DNA from: UBA9647 sp049522195
GTDB lineage: Bacteria > Bacteroidota > Ignavibacteria > UBA10030
Direction of reading: 5' to 3'
DNA length: 39,666 nt
Assembly: GCA_049522195.1 (NCBI GenBank)
Contig: JBEKOB010000035.1
Location: 1 to 39,666 of the forward strand
In this document: positions 9,172 to 18,607 of the stretch, piece after piece
Layout of the letters: each line of letters opens with the position of its first letter
Numbering within the stretch: the stretch's first letter is position 1
The notes under the pieces: model-generated
Database searches by the model: none
Told to the model about the DNA's origin: nothing
Seen by the model: only the letters and a program-made list of their open reading frames with translations
Made by a program: the position numbers and the translations under genes

Positions 9172-11232
9172 TTATTTAATAACCAGGAATTTCCCTCTTT
9201 GCATTTCTCCAGTATCTTTGTTCTTTACAGTGAACAAGTACAGTCCAGTCGCGATGGCCTGATCCTTCTGCGTGATCAAGTCCCAGGCATGCTCACCTCC
9301 CGAAAGTTGTTGCGTCCCATCCGAGTACGTCTGAAACCATCGTATGTCGCTCGCGTTATACGTCGCGCCATTGTGTTCAATTTGATCGACCAAATCTCCG
9401 ACGAGAGTATAGATCCGGATCTCGGCGTGAGCCGGCAGGTTATTGAAATAGAGCTTTCGGGTTCGTTCCGTACCGCCGTCCCAATAGGCACGAGCATAGT
9501 ACGGATTTGGATAAACTCCCACCTTCTGGGAAGGCGTTTGATCAGGAAGAGTACCCGGGAGCACACGGCGGAGCGTCTGGAGCTTGCTGCTCTCCAGGCT
9601 TTGGAGGTTCGTCGTCGCATCACCCGAATCATACGCCGTCACCGCAAATCCATATTGCCAGCCATTGAGGAGCTGTGGCACTACAAACTTGTAGTAATAA
9701 TGTGTCGTGTCCGGAGGGAACTGAACGGCCGGACTCAACCGGATGTGCCCGAATCCCGTGTTGTATCCGATCCTGTCGTTCGGGTTGTCGAAGTCGCCGA
9801 GGAGGATTAGGCTCGACAGAATGTTCTGGTTAACGGTCAAATCGAATCCCGCAGGCGTCCCGTAGATACGGTATCCCTCAAAATCCTTTTGATTGGAAAT
9901 GGGGTCTACAGAAACCTCTGAAACCTTGTCCCAGTAGATTTCGACGCTCTTGTCTTTCGGCGAAACCCTGATGTGTGGCGGGTCTGGCGGAGCCGGGAGG
10001 AAGTACCGCTTCGGCTGCCCGCTGTTCGACCAATGTTCATCAGGATCTTGAATCCCGTTGCCGTTTCGATCTTCCCCGTTGTACGTCCGCTGTGCCCACT
10101 GAGCGGCCTGGTAGAGATTGACCTTCTGGGCTGGAGAGTCATCGGTCGTTGGCGTGGGAGTCTTCTTTTTTGCGGCCATAAGAGCAAAGACTACATTGAT
10201 CGAATCTCCGCCCTTGATATGGCTGAAGGGGCCCACACTGATAAGCGTGATCCCATTATTCGGTTTCGTGATCAAGTTGACCTGATTCGTAGCGAGCCCG
10301 ACGGCCATCTTTAAATATCGGTCAGGATCCGTCGGCGGAGAGAAATACGTTGGATCCGAAGTGTTCTTATACGTCCACGCATTGTACGTCGTTACACTTT
10401 TGTAGGGAGTCGACCCAAGAAACTTTATTGCGCCGTAGCTGTCTGCAAGGCCTCCATCCCCGTCATAGTCGTACGCATACGCAAGATGAAGAGAATCGAT
10501 GTAGCTGAGTGCACCGTGACTGTAAAAGGGACTGCCGACGGTCGGCGGCGTGACATTGGTATTGCGAACAACGAGGTCGGCGTACAATCCTACGTAAACG
10601 CTGTCAATGGAGTACGAATTAATGTTCTTAATCGTGTAGTTGAAAATGACGAAGTTGTCGGCAAAGGAAAAATTGAATGCGTAGGTTTCCAGATGGACGT
10701 TTATTCCAATCGGACTGTGATTCGGAATAGGTTCGTTGTTCTGGTTAGGATTGAGCGTGTTAGCGTCGGTGAAGTCTGCAAGAAAATCCTGGTGACTGGT
10801 CGCCTGCGGATCATAGAAGGGGTTGTCGGGTAGCGACGAGCGCTCGATCACGCGAGAATCTACTCCTGTCGTGAACTCGAATCCCTCACTCACCCCCTGC
10901 CGTAGTGTGGAGACATCGACAGCTCCCGTCGTCACGCGCATTCCCCCACCGGCGCCATCCGAACCGATGCCAACCCACAACCCTCCGGCAAAAAGATGCT
11001 CGATACCTGATGAACGAGGGTACTGCATTGAGGGCTGTTGTGGCCAGAGCCGAAAACCATGGCCGAAAACGCCAAAGTTGGTGACAGTGATTCCGATGTT
11101 CCCGACACTTGTAAACTTCGAATTGTCATCAGTCGCCGTCTTGTTCAATGACGCGCCGGGACTGTTTTGCGCCAACGCAGTGCCGATCCCGAAAACGACA
11201 AGCAGAATTAAGAGAGAAGTAAAGGCACGCAT
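9172..11232 (-). CDS. Large T9SS-type secreted protein, first gene of the operon
   Basis: A 686-residue exported protein with signal peptide (residues 1-22, ending ALAQ). The middle resembles a family seen in Ignavibacteria-like genomes ('GLWVGIGSDG' near 88, then long beta-rich segments). Two Asp-rich loops, 'YDYDGDGGLAD' (about 250) and 'DRNGNGIQDPDEHW' (about 390), look like calcium-binding dockerin/thrombospondin-3-like motifs. A FnIII-like segment ('VEIYWDKVSE') precedes a C-terminal domain with 'GVYPNPYYARAYWD', 'IRIYTLVGDLV' and final GKFLVIK, a divergent T9SS/FlgD-like sorting domain. Being first on the minus strand, its promoter should lie in 11233-11898. No enzyme motif is evident. 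Confidence 0.82.
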   Translation of the reverse strand: MRAFTSLLILLVVFGIGTALAQNSPGASLNKTATDDNSKFTSVGNIGITVTNFGVFGHGFRLWPQQPSMQYPRSSGIEHLFAGGLWVGIGSDGAGGGMRVTTGAVDVSTLRQGVSEGFEFTTGVDSRVIERSSLPDNPFYDPQATSHQDFLADFTDANTLNPNQNNEPIPNHSPIGINVHLETYAFNFSFADNFVIFNYTIKNINSYSIDSVYVGLYADLVVRNTNVTPPTVGSPFYSHGALSYIDSLHLAYAYDYDGDGGLADSYGAIKFLGSTPYKSVTTYNAWTYKNTSDPTYFSPPTDPDRYLKMAVGLATNQVNLITKPNNGITLISVGPFSHIKGGDSINVVFALMAAKKKTPTPTTDDSPAQKVNLYQAAQWAQRTYNGEDRNGNGIQDPDEHWSNSGQPKRYFLPAPPDPPHIRVSPKDKSVEIYWDKVSEVSVDPISNQKDFEGYRIYGTPAGFDLTVNQNILSSLILLGDFDNPNDRIGYNTGFGHIRLSPAVQFPPDTTHYYYKFVVPQLLNGWQYGFAVTAYDSGDATTNLQSLESSKLQTLRRVLPGTLPDQTPSQKVGVYPNPYYARAYWDGGTERTRKLYFNNLPAHAEIRIYTLVGDLVDQIEHNGATYNASDIRWFQTYSDGTQQLSGGEHAWDLITQKDQAIATGLYLFTVKNKDTGEMQRGKFLVIK

Positions 11233-11898
11233 CCCGTGAAACTTAATGTTAGTAATCTGGCAAGCGATCTTGATAAATTTCAGGAATTGAGAGGAACTCA
11301 GAGTCCCATGTACGGTGCAAGAGGTCTGATCGACGGCGATGATACTACCAATAGAGGAGAATCACGAAGTCGAACAGCTGAATATGGATGGAAAAAGGCC
11401 AAATGTCAATTAAGAAATTGTTACTGTTGAATTACATTTAGGACTCCTACCTCCGTGCCGCGAATAGCGGAAGTCTCATCGTCACTCCTCCTCTTTCAAG
11501 AGTCAGGAGTGGCACCAAGTGAATAACTTCGGAATTTTCAGTCGACTGCCGGTGACAACAGTCTCAACAAATGTTCCCTCAGGTTTCCCTTCTCGTGAGC
11601 CCACGAATCTCTTTCTCTGAAATGTGAGCCTGTATGCCATACCTGCTATTCCACGGTCAGGTTTGCTTCCAATACAATTCAGAGCAGCTTGATACTTGTT
11701 CTTAACTCTCTGAATTCAAATAACTTGCGCCATGGATAAGCGCAGGGAGATGAATCAGGTGGGCTCTCATGTAAAGTCTTCATCCATTAAGACACGCCGC
11801 TCTGTCAGAGAGAATGTGAAAGATTGGCGGATGAAGGATGCAGGCAGGAAGTTTGTTAGACGCTTGTCTCCGACAGATGACTTATCGCTCGGGAGCAG
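11233..11898. other. Intergenic region upstream of the secretion operon
   Basis: About 670 bases without a convincing gene. Open frames here show no family signal and poor start sites. It lies between the first gene of the minus-strand operon and the end of the upstream menC-like gene, so it should hold the operon promoter. I could not place a confident -33/-7 pair of the Bacteroidota type. Confidence 0.4.
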
Positions 11899-13020
11899 TC
11901 ATGCACGCAGTACTTCACGACGCACGGTGAGTTTCTCGATGCGGCCGGTATCCACGGAGACGCCTATGCCCGGCTTCGACGTCGGTACCGTTATCCTTCC
12001 TTCTTTACTCATGGTCCATTCCGGCTCTACAATATCCTGTGCCCAATATCTGTCACTTGGAGAGATATCGCCTGGGAGAGTGAAATTGGAAAGCGACGCC
12101 AGCGCGACGTTGTGTGCGCGACCAACTCCGCTTTCGAGCATGCCACCGCACCATACCGGAATGCCGTGCCTTGCGCAGAGATCGTGAATCGCAATCGAAG
12201 ATGTGAATCCCCCTACCCTGCCAGGCTTGATGTTTACAATTCGGCCACTCCCAAGCTCGATCATGTCCTGAGCCCGGTCGACGCTGGTTATTGACTCGTC
12301 CAAACAAAGGGGGGTTGTGAGGATTCTCTGAAGTTTTGCATGGCGGACGAGATCATCGCATGCCAGCGGCTGTTCAATCATCATCAGATCGAATTCGTCA
12401 AGTTTCCGCAGCGTTTCGAAATCCTTCTCGTCATAAGCATTGTTCGCATCCACCATGAGGTGAGGATTGGAGCCAAGAGCATTGCGCACGAACCGAACGA
12501 ACTCGATATCTTTACCCGGCTCAATCTTCATCTTCACCTTGCGATAGCCTTGCTCAAGGCTGCCTTTCACTTTTCCGAGAAGCGCCTGAGGACTTGGCTG
12601 GATCCCAATCGAAATTCCGACCTCAATTTCTTTCCTCACTCCTCCCAGAAGCTGTGCAAGAGAAATGCCGGCTGTCCGGGCAGCAACCGCCCAGATGCCC
12701 ATTTCAACGGCCGCTTTCGCCATCCAATGACCGCGAAAATCCGCTTCAAGCAACGGATAGACTTCTCTCGGGTTCTTCAACTCTTTACCAAGGATGCGTG
12801 GTGCAACCCAGTCGCGAATCGCGATCCAGGCGGTATCAATCGTCTCGTAAGAGTAATTCGGTTCTTCACCGGCAACGCACTCGCTCCACTCAACAATACC
12901 CTCAGAGCTCACCAGCTCAAGCAAGAAAATCCGCCGCACATCAGTGACACCGGATGAAATCTTGAAAGGTTCTTTCAGAGGAAGATGAACCTCACGAAGT
13001 GAAATGGCATCGATTCGCAC
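11899..13020 (-). CDS. menC: o-Succinylbenzoate synthase / N-succinylamino acid racemase family enzyme
   Basis: Enolase-superfamily enzyme of the MLE subgroup, 373 residues from a GTG start at 13020. The longer open frame to 13173 overlaps the upstream gene and lacks homologous sequence. The active-site set is complete: KMK (Lys163 and Lys165), Asp191, Glu216 ('IEQPLA'), Asp241 ('CLDES') and Lys265 ('NIKPGRVGG'). The late motif 'GGMLESGVGRAHN' is typical of the OSBS/NSAR family. Family members either dehydrate SHCHC in menaquinone synthesis or racemise N-succinyl (N-acyl) amino acids, and many do both. The start is seven bases after the stop of a GNAT acyltransferase gene and no other men gene is visible, which favours the racemase role (inference). 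Menaquinone function is not excluded. Confidence 0.85.
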   Translation of the reverse strand: MRIDAISLREVHLPLKEPFKISSGVTDVRRIFLLELVSSEGIVEWSECVAGEEPNYSYETIDTAWIAIRDWVAPRILGKELKNPREVYPLLEADFRGHWMAKAAVEMGIWAVAARTAGISLAQLLGGVRKEIEVGISIGIQPSPQALLGKVKGSLEQGYRKVKMKIEPGKDIEFVRFVRNALGSNPHLMVDANNAYDEKDFETLRKLDEFDLMMIEQPLACDDLVRHAKLQRILTTPLCLDESITSVDRAQDMIELGSGRIVNIKPGRVGGFTSSIAIHDLCARHGIPVWCGGMLESGVGRAHNVALASLSNFTLPGDISPSDRYWAQDIVEPEWTMSKEGRITVPTSKPGIGVSVDTGRIEKLTVRREVLRA

Positions 13021-13027
13021 GTTCGAC

Positions 13028-13834
13028 CTATTTCTTTGCACGAAGACAATAGAAACAACGGTTGGTTTTCTTGTCCTGATAGAACCCCGACACATGATAC
13101 CCTGCGGCCAGATACAGTTGGAACGCACGACGGGTAACTTGCCTCCACTCTGCCGCAACCGCAGGAGCACCATCGCGCACGACGTGTATGTCAGGTGGAA
13201 TCTCTATCCGGATCAGAGGTGATCGAAGGAACTCGGTCATTTGAGAAAGCGAGGAGGGATTCACGGTATCAATTGTCGACACCGCAAGCGGAGACGCCAC
13301 GAACGAGGAGATGTCCGACGTTTGTTCCCCAGCCAGGGTGCTCTCGACGTGGTGAGAATCGATCTTCCACACGACGATGAAACGATCCGTGCCGATTCCG
13401 CGGAAAAGATCACTATCTTCACCCGCACCGTACATATCCGGCACATACTCCGACACTTCCACACCAAGGGAATTTAAATTGAGATGAGCGTTGCGGGCAA
13501 CGAGAGGATCGTACGTCCAATAGACTTCCTTGATCCCACTGCGCAGGAGAACGTCGCGCTGGTAGAGCTTGAGTTTCCTTCCGACGCCGGCGTCGCGGAG
13601 ACCATTTTTTACTGCCAGCATGTGCGACCAATGGACCGGGCGTCCATGACTGAAGCCCGTAAAGCCGAACACAACTCCAACCATCGTGCCGCGTGCATCG
13701 AAGGCGCCCGCAGCAATTCCTCCGATCTTCTGGACAATCTGCGCAAGCGATGCGGTGACGACCTCGGAGAGGTTTTGACCCCAGACTTCTCTCTGGAGAT
13801 CCTCGAAGGCACGAAAATCCTCGGAGGATTCCAA
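13028..13834 (-). CDS. GNAT-superfamily acyltransferase (COG3375-like)
   Basis: Predicted acyltransferase of at least 268 residues. The N-terminal half has GNAT features: 'FEDLQREVWG', 'GGIAAGAFDA', 'MVGVVFGFTG', 'HMLAVKNGLRDAGVGRKLK' (acyl-CoA-binding A motif, residues about 70-88) and 'VYWTYDPLVARNAHLNLN'. The C-terminal part ('AFQLYLAAGYHVSGFY') is characteristic of COG3375-type proteins. These are often encoded next to N-acylamino acid racemases, as here. The start is uncertain: 13834 is TTG with no Shine-Dalgarno, yet homologous-looking sequence (ASIRPLESSEDF) continues upstream and no ATG/GTG/TTG occurs in frame there. An ATT at 13894 preceded by AGGAAAGG is a possible rare start. Confidence 0.8.
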   Translation of the reverse strand: MESSEDFRAFEDLQREVWGQNLSEVVTASLAQIVQKIGGIAAGAFDARGTMVGVVFGFTGFSHGRPVHWSHMLAVKNGLRDAGVGRKLKLYQRDVLLRSGIKEVYWTYDPLVARNAHLNLNSLGVEVSEYVPDMYGAGEDSDLFRGIGTDRFIVVWKIDSHHVESTLAGEQTSDISSFVASPLAVSTIDTVNPSSLSQMTEFLRSPLIRIEIPPDIHVVRDGAPAVAAEWRQVTRRAFQLYLAAGYHVSGFYQDKKTNRCFYCLRAKK

Positions 13835-13900
13835 CGGGCGAATACTCGCGCCAACGTCAGTGGCGTCGAAAGCGCGGAAACCGGTGCTTGAAATCGTAAT

Positions 13901-14261
13901 CCCTTTCCTGATGAGAAGTAGTTGTGGGGGAAATCTCGGCTTCTGAGCTTGGTTAAAAAGTGGCGATGATCAAAAAGTGAAGCGACTAGCTAGGCGTAAT
14001 TTGCGTTTGTGGGACTGTAAAAGCAATAGAGAATGTTGTGATTTGCCGGATGTGCGAACGCTCTCACTCACCGGGACTCTGATTGGAATCGGGGCGACAT
14101 TCCATCGGCCTGCCGGTTGAATGCGGTTGCATCAAGGCCGGCGCGGTGTTAGTTGGTAACGCGGCTGTATCGCGCTTGATGCAGACTATACTTGCATAGG
14201 TAAAGAACATTCGCTATCGTCAAACCAGTTCTATTTACAGCCGAAGAGCCAACCCGCACTC
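13901..14261. other. Divergent intergenic region with imperfect hairpin
   Basis: Promoter-bearing gap between the minus-strand GNAT gene and the plus-strand lipoprotein genes. It contains an imperfect inverted repeat at 14112-14142 (GCCGG, TTGA and TGC pairing with GCA, TCAA and CCGGC, with small bulges). No gene is supported. The hairpin could be a regulatory or repetitive palindrome. Confidence 0.35.
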
Positions 14262-15242
14262 ATGTCCAGAAATTTTATCGTTTTATCAAGTTTTACGGCA
14301 ACGCTCTTCCTCCTCAGTTGCAACCAGTCATTCGACTCCAGAGCCCCGTTCCAGCCACAGATCGTCGTCTTCTCCGTTCTCTCCACCGACAAAAGGGCTC
14401 AGTTCGTCCGCGTCGAAGGGGATTACATGCCTGTCGGCAATGATCCCCTCTCTTCGACGACTGACAACGCAATTGTGGGCGCGACTGTAACAATATAAGG
14501 ATGGCGCAACAACATACCTCCTACGGGATACTGTAATGGCCCGGGAAGACACAAGCAGGTACAAGTCCGCGCTCCATGCGTTTGTCGTGAACCCATTCGC
14601 TGCCCAACCGGGAAAAGCCTATGTCGTCACCGTGCAGCACCGGGATATACGGCAGCCACTGCGACTGCAACAATGCCTGGCAAGGGGTTCCCCGGAACCG
14701 GGTTCACCACCTTGCTCGTCCTGGATAATCCACGCGGGCACGAGGACAACGCCGACATCCTCTGCAATGCCTTGCTCTCGACTTCGGCAAAAGGCTATCT
14801 GGGGCGGCTTTTCGTCGACTATGAAGTGCTTATCGGAACTGGATGGATTGAAGGGCACGCCGAGATCCCTCTTGCATTTGTCGATCCCAAGGTACCGGAT
14901 CTGGAGTATGTCAACTATCCACAACTTACCGCTCGAGCTGCTGATCGCATGGTGGTCTCCTTCAAGAACGGCGTCTACAAGGCGGTTCTGCAGTCTATCG
15001 CCTCGGCGCGTTACAAAGCCAACAAGCTGATCTTTGATCGGGTGGTTTTCCAATTCCTGCAAACAGACAAGAACCTCTTCAATTACTACAATACGACACA
15101 TGCCTTTCGGGATGCGCAGTCAATCAGGCTCGATGAGCCGCTCTTTTCCAATGTATCCGATGGATTCGGAGTTGTAGGAGCGTACTCACTCGATTCTCTT
15201 GTCCATCTTCTTCCCGAAGACTTTGGCTACAACAATAAATGA
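14262..15242 (+). pseudogene. DUF4249-like lipoprotein gene broken by two compensating frameshifts
   Basis: The reading starts as a lipoprotein (signal with lipobox LLSC at about residues 17-20) that aligns with the downstream paralogue ('VVFSVLSTDKRAQFVRVEGD' against the same stretch in the next gene). The frame hits TAA at 14496-14498, but homology continues one base off: 'KDGATTYLLRDTVMARED' is encoded from 14497. At about 14636-14640 it shifts back to the original frame ('PGYTAATATATMPGKGFP'), which then runs to the TGA at 15240-15242 with 'DFGYNNK'. So there is +1 at about 14495 and -1 at about 14638. This is either a decayed gene or two sequencing/assembly errors; an intact version would be about 326 residues. 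It is one of a tandem pair upstream of a TonB receptor. Confidence 0.8.
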
Positions 15243-15334
15243 GCGTGGCAGCTTTGGGCGTTGCCTTTGAGCGGCAACCTCATTACTATAGAAAGAATGC
15301 ACCGTTGACCACCGGGCCAAAGAGTCCTTCCACC

Positions 15335-16309
15335 ATGCCGCGAAGTATCCTTTTCGTGTTCGTTCTTCTTGCTTTAGTTTTGGCCGCCTGCAAAGATACG
15401 TTTGATCCCCGGACCGCTCTCGACCAAAAAATGGTTGTTTTCTCTGTCCTTTCCACGGACCGCGACATCCAGTACGTCCGCGTTCAAACAGATTACATGC
15501 CCGCAGGATATGATCCCCTTTCCTACACATCGGACAATTTCTTGAGCGACGCACAGGTGACGCTGAAGGATGCGAGCAAGACGTACCTGTTGCGCGATAC
15601 TCTTGTAGCGCGATCAGACAGCGGTCGGTACAATTTCCCTCTCAGGGCCTTCTACCTCAACCGCTTTGTTCCACAGCGAGGCAAGTCATACGACCTCATC
15701 GTGCAATCGCCATCGTACGGACAGGCGTACGCGACCATCGTCATTCCCGACAAGCCAAAGATCACAATACCGCCCGAAGTCATTCAGTATATTGATCGGC
15801 CGGACCGCTACGCACAGAACGTTGCAATCACATTTATCCTGCAATTGTCTTCGCTCTCCAAGGGTTACGTCGCACGATTCCTTCTTTATTATGATGTTCT
15901 TAAGGGATCAGAGTGGGTGGAGGAACGAATCGAAATTCCTATTTCCTCAGCCGACTCGTCAAGTTACAGTCTCGACATCCCAAGATATCCGGACCTGGCG
16001 GCCTCACCCAATACATCGCAGGTCGGGATGATCTATCGGAACGGATACTACAGAGGTACTTTGAACATACTGAATGAGCATTACAAGGATACGCGGCTCA
16101 TCTTTAAGTGGGCAACAGTGGTGCTGCTGCAGGCCGACAAGAACTTGTACGACTACTACAGCATCACACACGCCAGCCGTGATCCGTTCTCGATCCGTCT
16201 CGATGAGCCGATGATCTCGACGGTCAATGGTGGTCTTGGAGTGATCGGCGCTTACAGCCTCGATTCAACTGTCAACATTCTGCCAGAGAATTTTTGGGGT
16301 AACCGGTGA
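15335..16309 (+). CDS. DUF4249-like lipoprotein
   Basis: A 324-residue outer-membrane lipoprotein. The frame opens at 15239 (overlapping the previous stop), but ATG 15335 begins the signal peptide (MPRSILFVFVLLALVLAAC, Cys19) and matches the start of the paralogue. The body is beta-rich with the family pattern 'VVFSVLSTDR', 'YVRVQTDYMPAGYDP', 'GKSYDLIVQSPSYG' and a C-terminal 'GVIGAYSLDSTVNILPE'. DUF4249 proteins are typically encoded beside TonB receptors in Bacteroidota and are thought to be their surface partners. Here the stop overlaps the receptor start (TGATG), supporting coupling. It is clearly a duplication of the broken gene just upstream. Confidence 0.82.
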   Translation: MPRSILFVFVLLALVLAACKDTFDPRTALDQKMVVFSVLSTDRDIQYVRVQTDYMPAGYDPLSYTSDNFLSDAQVTLKDASKTYLLRDTLVARSDSGRYNFPLRAFYLNRFVPQRGKSYDLIVQSPSYGQAYATIVIPDKPKITIPPEVIQYIDRPDRYAQNVAITFILQLSSLSKGYVARFLLYYDVLKGSEWVEERIEIPISSADSSSYSLDIPRYPDLAASPNTSQVGMIYRNGYYRGTLNILNEHYKDTRLIFKWATVVLLQADKNLYDYYSITHASRDPFSIRLDEPMISTVNGGLGVIGAYSLDSTVNILPENFWGNR

Positions 16310-18543
16310 TGCGACTACTCAAAGAGCGATTCCTCGCGGGTTGCGTGACGCTTCTGATTGCCTGTTCCACCCCCCTTCACGCTCAGACGATCGACGTGTA
16401 CGGAGTGGTCACAGATAGTCTCACGAAGCAGCGCATTCCCTTCACAAACATCTCGGTCGTCGGTACGCTCCGCGGAGCTGCTGCCAACAATCTTGGCTTC
16501 TATCTGATCCCGAAGCTCCCCCCCGGCACGTATGAAATCTCTGCGAGCTCCATTGGGTACATTAAAGGCGTGAGAACCGTGGTTGTCCGCGATGGAAAAT
16601 CGGTGGAGTTGAACTTCGAGCTCTCGCCAATTCCTGTTCAGGCCGAAGAGGTCCTCGTCACCGCTCCCAGGAAGAGGATGGAGATAGAGACAAAGACTAC
16701 CAGCGTCCACGTGCTGGAACGGCAGGACTTGAAGCAGGTGCCGGTGGCCGGCCAGCAGGATCTTCTCCAATCTCTTAAAATCCTCCCCGGAATCGTTTCC
16801 ACGAGCGATGTCAGTTCACGGTTCTACGTCAGGGGCGGAGCTGGAGATCAGAATCTCTTCATGTTCGACGGGATCCGGATCTACTACCCATTCCATGCTC
16901 TCGGAATCTACAGCGTGTTCAGCCCTGAGGTGGTTGACAACGTTGAGGTGTATACCGGAGCATTTCCACCGGGATTTGGCGGTAAGCTGTCTTCGGTGGT
17001 GAACATCACTGCACGCGACGGCCGCGCCGACAGGCTCGCAGCACGCGCCAATGGAAATTTTCTTTCTTCCGAATTTGAGCTTGAAGGACCCGCAATTTCA
17101 AAGTCGTCATTTGTAATTAACGCGAGAAAGTCGATTTCTTCACAGACCTTCGGCAATATTGTCGGGCAGGACGTGCCGCTCTCTTTCTATGACATGACTG
17201 CCAAGCTGTCAACTCAACCCGGGGGCGTCCAGAAGTTCGACATCACTTTTCTCACCAGCGGCGACAATCTAAAATCCCGCAATGCTAGCGAGCCGAATTA
17301 TTCGTGGAGAAACAATGGGATGGCTCTCTCGGGATCGGGCCTGCCGAGCGAAAGGATGTTTGTAAACTGGCTGGTGTATGTCAGCAGTTACAAGGCAAAC
17401 CGGGACGAAAGCGTTTCGGGCGACGTCACGGCCGCTTCAACATCGGTGAAGGAGCAGGGGCTGCGCGCGAACGCTACCGTGTATACGGGGCCGCAAGACT
17501 TGTATTACTTCGGCTTCGATTTCAGTTTCCCGACGCTGGACTACAATTTCGTCAACCGGCTGGGCTTGCAGCAGGACATCCAAAGTTCGCTTCTTGAGGT
17601 GTCGGCGTGGGCAAGGTACTCTACAGCGATCGGGCCCTGGACCATCGACGGAGGACTCCACGTCGAGATTGGATCACTCTTCGACGGCGGCGATCCGCTC
17701 CGCGAAATTCAACCGCGCATCAACGCCAGTTATCTCGTCGTAGGGACGTGGAGAGCAAAGGCTTCCTTCGGGCGATTCTCACAGAGGATGCTCACCGTGG
17801 GGAATGAGGATGACGTGATCTCGATCTTCGACGCATGGATTCGTGTTCCCCGAGATATGAAACCGGAACAGGCAGATCATTATGTGATCGGAATCTCGGG
17901 CAACCTGACAGAACAGGCCTCCGTCAACATCGAGACTTATTATAAGCGATATAATTCCCTCGTCGTGTACAACCGGGACAAGATCGACGCATCCGATCCA
18001 GACTACATACAAGGCGATGGCAACTCCTATGGTGCGGAGGTGACGCTTCGGTCACACTCACAGTATGTCGATCTCTACGGCGCCTATTCGCTCAGCTATG
18101 CGAAGACCAACAACGGAGGGTTCGTCTATTTCCCGCGGTACGACCGCCGCCATCACATAAATCTCATGGCCATCGGCCATCCGCTCAGAGGACTGACAAC
18201 GACGGTGAAGTGGGAGTTTGGTTCGGGATTTCCGTTCTCGCAGACGGTGGGATACTTCGATCGCTTGTCTCTGGACAACGCTCTCCCGGGACAGTTCGAG
18301 AACGAAACCGGATCGCCATACATTATGCTTGGTCCCAAAAACGCGGCACGGCTTCCGGCATATCACAGGATGGACATCAGCGTGGTCTACAGCTTCCGGG
18401 TGATTGGTTTAGAGGTGAATGCAGGTGCCGACTTCTTAAATGTCTACAACAACAAGAACATCTTCTACTTCGACAGACGCACGGGCGAGCGGGTGAACAT
18501 GCTTGCCTTCTTCCCTTCTGCGACACTGACGATAGCCTATTGA
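16309..18543 (+). CDS. TonB-dependent receptor
   Basis: A 744-residue outer-membrane receptor. ATG 16309 is chosen because it overlaps the previous stop (TGATG) and has GGGGT eight bases upstream; a GTG at 16306 is the alternative. Order: signal peptide (ending LHAQ), carboxypeptidase-regulatory-like domain at about 28-112 ('DVYGVVTDSLTKQRIPFTN', 'GFYLIPKLPPGTYEI'), plug at about 130-240 ('FYVRGGAGDQNLFMFDGI', 'VEVYTGAFPPGFGGKLSSVV'), then barrel. Shorter than the receptor at 2480-5290 and of a different subfamily, usually paired with DUF4249 lipoproteins, which precede it here. Ligand unknown. Confidence 0.92.
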   Translation: MRLLKERFLAGCVTLLIACSTPLHAQTIDVYGVVTDSLTKQRIPFTNISVVGTLRGAAANNLGFYLIPKLPPGTYEISASSIGYIKGVRTVVVRDGKSVELNFELSPIPVQAEEVLVTAPRKRMEIETKTTSVHVLERQDLKQVPVAGQQDLLQSLKILPGIVSTSDVSSRFYVRGGAGDQNLFMFDGIRIYYPFHALGIYSVFSPEVVDNVEVYTGAFPPGFGGKLSSVVNITARDGRADRLAARANGNFLSSEFELEGPAISKSSFVINARKSISSQTFGNIVGQDVPLSFYDMTAKLSTQPGGVQKFDITFLTSGDNLKSRNASEPNYSWRNNGMALSGSGLPSERMFVNWLVYVSSYKANRDESVSGDVTAASTSVKEQGLRANATVYTGPQDLYYFGFDFSFPTLDYNFVNRLGLQQDIQSSLLEVSAWARYSTAIGPWTIDGGLHVEIGSLFDGGDPLREIQPRINASYLVVGTWRAKASFGRFSQRMLTVGNEDDVISIFDAWIRVPRDMKPEQADHYVIGISGNLTEQASVNIETYYKRYNSLVVYNRDKIDASDPDYIQGDGNSYGAEVTLRSHSQYVDLYGAYSLSYAKTNNGGFVYFPRYDRRHHINLMAIGHPLRGLTTTVKWEFGSGFPFSQTVGYFDRLSLDNALPGQFENETGSPYIMLGPKNAARLPAYHRMDISVVYSFRVIGLEVNAGADFLNVYNNKNIFYFDRRTGERVNMLAFFPSATLTIAY

Positions 18544-18556
18544 GCGACTGGATCTT

Positions 18557-18588
18557 CCGAGGGTTCCATGGTGCTCATGGAACCTCGG
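18557..18588. terminator. Strong hairpin between convergent genes
   Basis: CCGAGGGTTCCATG at 18557-18570 pairs with CATGGAACCTCGG at 18576-18588 (13 bp, one bulged base, five-base loop GTGCT). It lies between the ends of the plus-strand TonB receptor and the minus-strand SGNH gene. There is no T-tract on either side, so termination is inferred from position and stem strength only. Confidence 0.55.
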
Positions 18589-18607
18589 GAGGTTGACTGG
18601 CCCCCGC

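Noticed and set aside
12340..12957. Plus-strand 205-codon ORF opposite the menC-like gene
   Set aside because: Antisense shadow; the minus-strand enzyme has a complete active site.
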